Shown piece by piece: positions 19,967-20,000 of a DNA stretch of 20,000 nt; position 1 is the first letter of the stretch, and each line of letters begins with the position of its first letter. The notes under the pieces were generated by a model. It saw only the letters and a program-made list of their open reading frames with translations. It searched no databases and was not told the DNA's origin. Source of the DNA: Chondrilla cf. caribensis (taxonomy: Eukaryota; Porifera; Demospongiae; Chondrillida; Chondrillidae); NCBI GenBank assembly GCA_964020155.1, contig OZ026565.1, positions 567,501-587,500 of the forward strand, given 5' to 3'. A program made the position numbers and the translations under genes.

Positions 19967-20000
19967 ACACCCATACCATCACACACCACACACACACACC
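19877..20000. repeat. (CA)n microsatellite at the right window edge
   Basis: CA runs interrupted by CACCACAC and two copies of CCCATACCATCACACACCAC. It continues past the window. Confidence 0.95.

Overview
This is an animal genomic window, judging by introns with GT/AG borders, an immunoglobulin-domain secreted protein, a NEDD8 E1 enzyme and very heavy (CA)n/(GT)n microsatellite content. Compact genes, short introns and small dispersed TA-flanked elements with CAGT-type ends suggest an invertebrate; a sponge or another early-branching animal is possible, but I cannot fix the species. There is no bacterial, CRISPR, tRNA or rRNA signal.

I rebuilt five genes by joining exons whose reading phases agree. 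Left to right: (1) minus strand 27-4863, an eight-exon VPS9-domain protein, probably a Rab5-family exchange factor; (2) minus strand 5346-6553, a three-exon 204-residue coiled-coil protein I cannot name; (3) plus strand 6674-9341, a four-exon 472-residue protein kinase, divergent from gene 2 across about 120 bases; (4) minus strand 10337-13349, a five-exon 314-residue secreted Ig-domain protein; (5) minus strand 13620-19138, the last eight exons of UBA3, the catalytic subunit of the NEDD8-activating enzyme, whose N-terminal adenylation exons must lie to the right of the window. Genes 5 and 4 are in tandem about 270 bases apart; genes 2 and 1 are in tandem about 480 bases apart. I see no shared pathway; this looks like ordinary gene-dense invertebrate neighbourhood.

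Nearly all remaining sequence is intronic repeat: (CA)n/(GT)n microsatellites, and at least eight different minisatellites with units of 17 to 64 bases. Two patterns stand out. First, at most splice donors of genes 1 and 4, and one of gene 2, a (TG)n tract on the sense strand begins at or within about 45 bases of the donor. Second, the unit of the large 26-base minisatellite in gene 1 carries the same core as the terminal sequence of a dispersed element in a UBA3 intron, so the array may have grown from a transposon end. The kinase has HFD in place of HRD, a possible C-terminal CaaX prenylation box, and a possible alternative last exon that would remove it.
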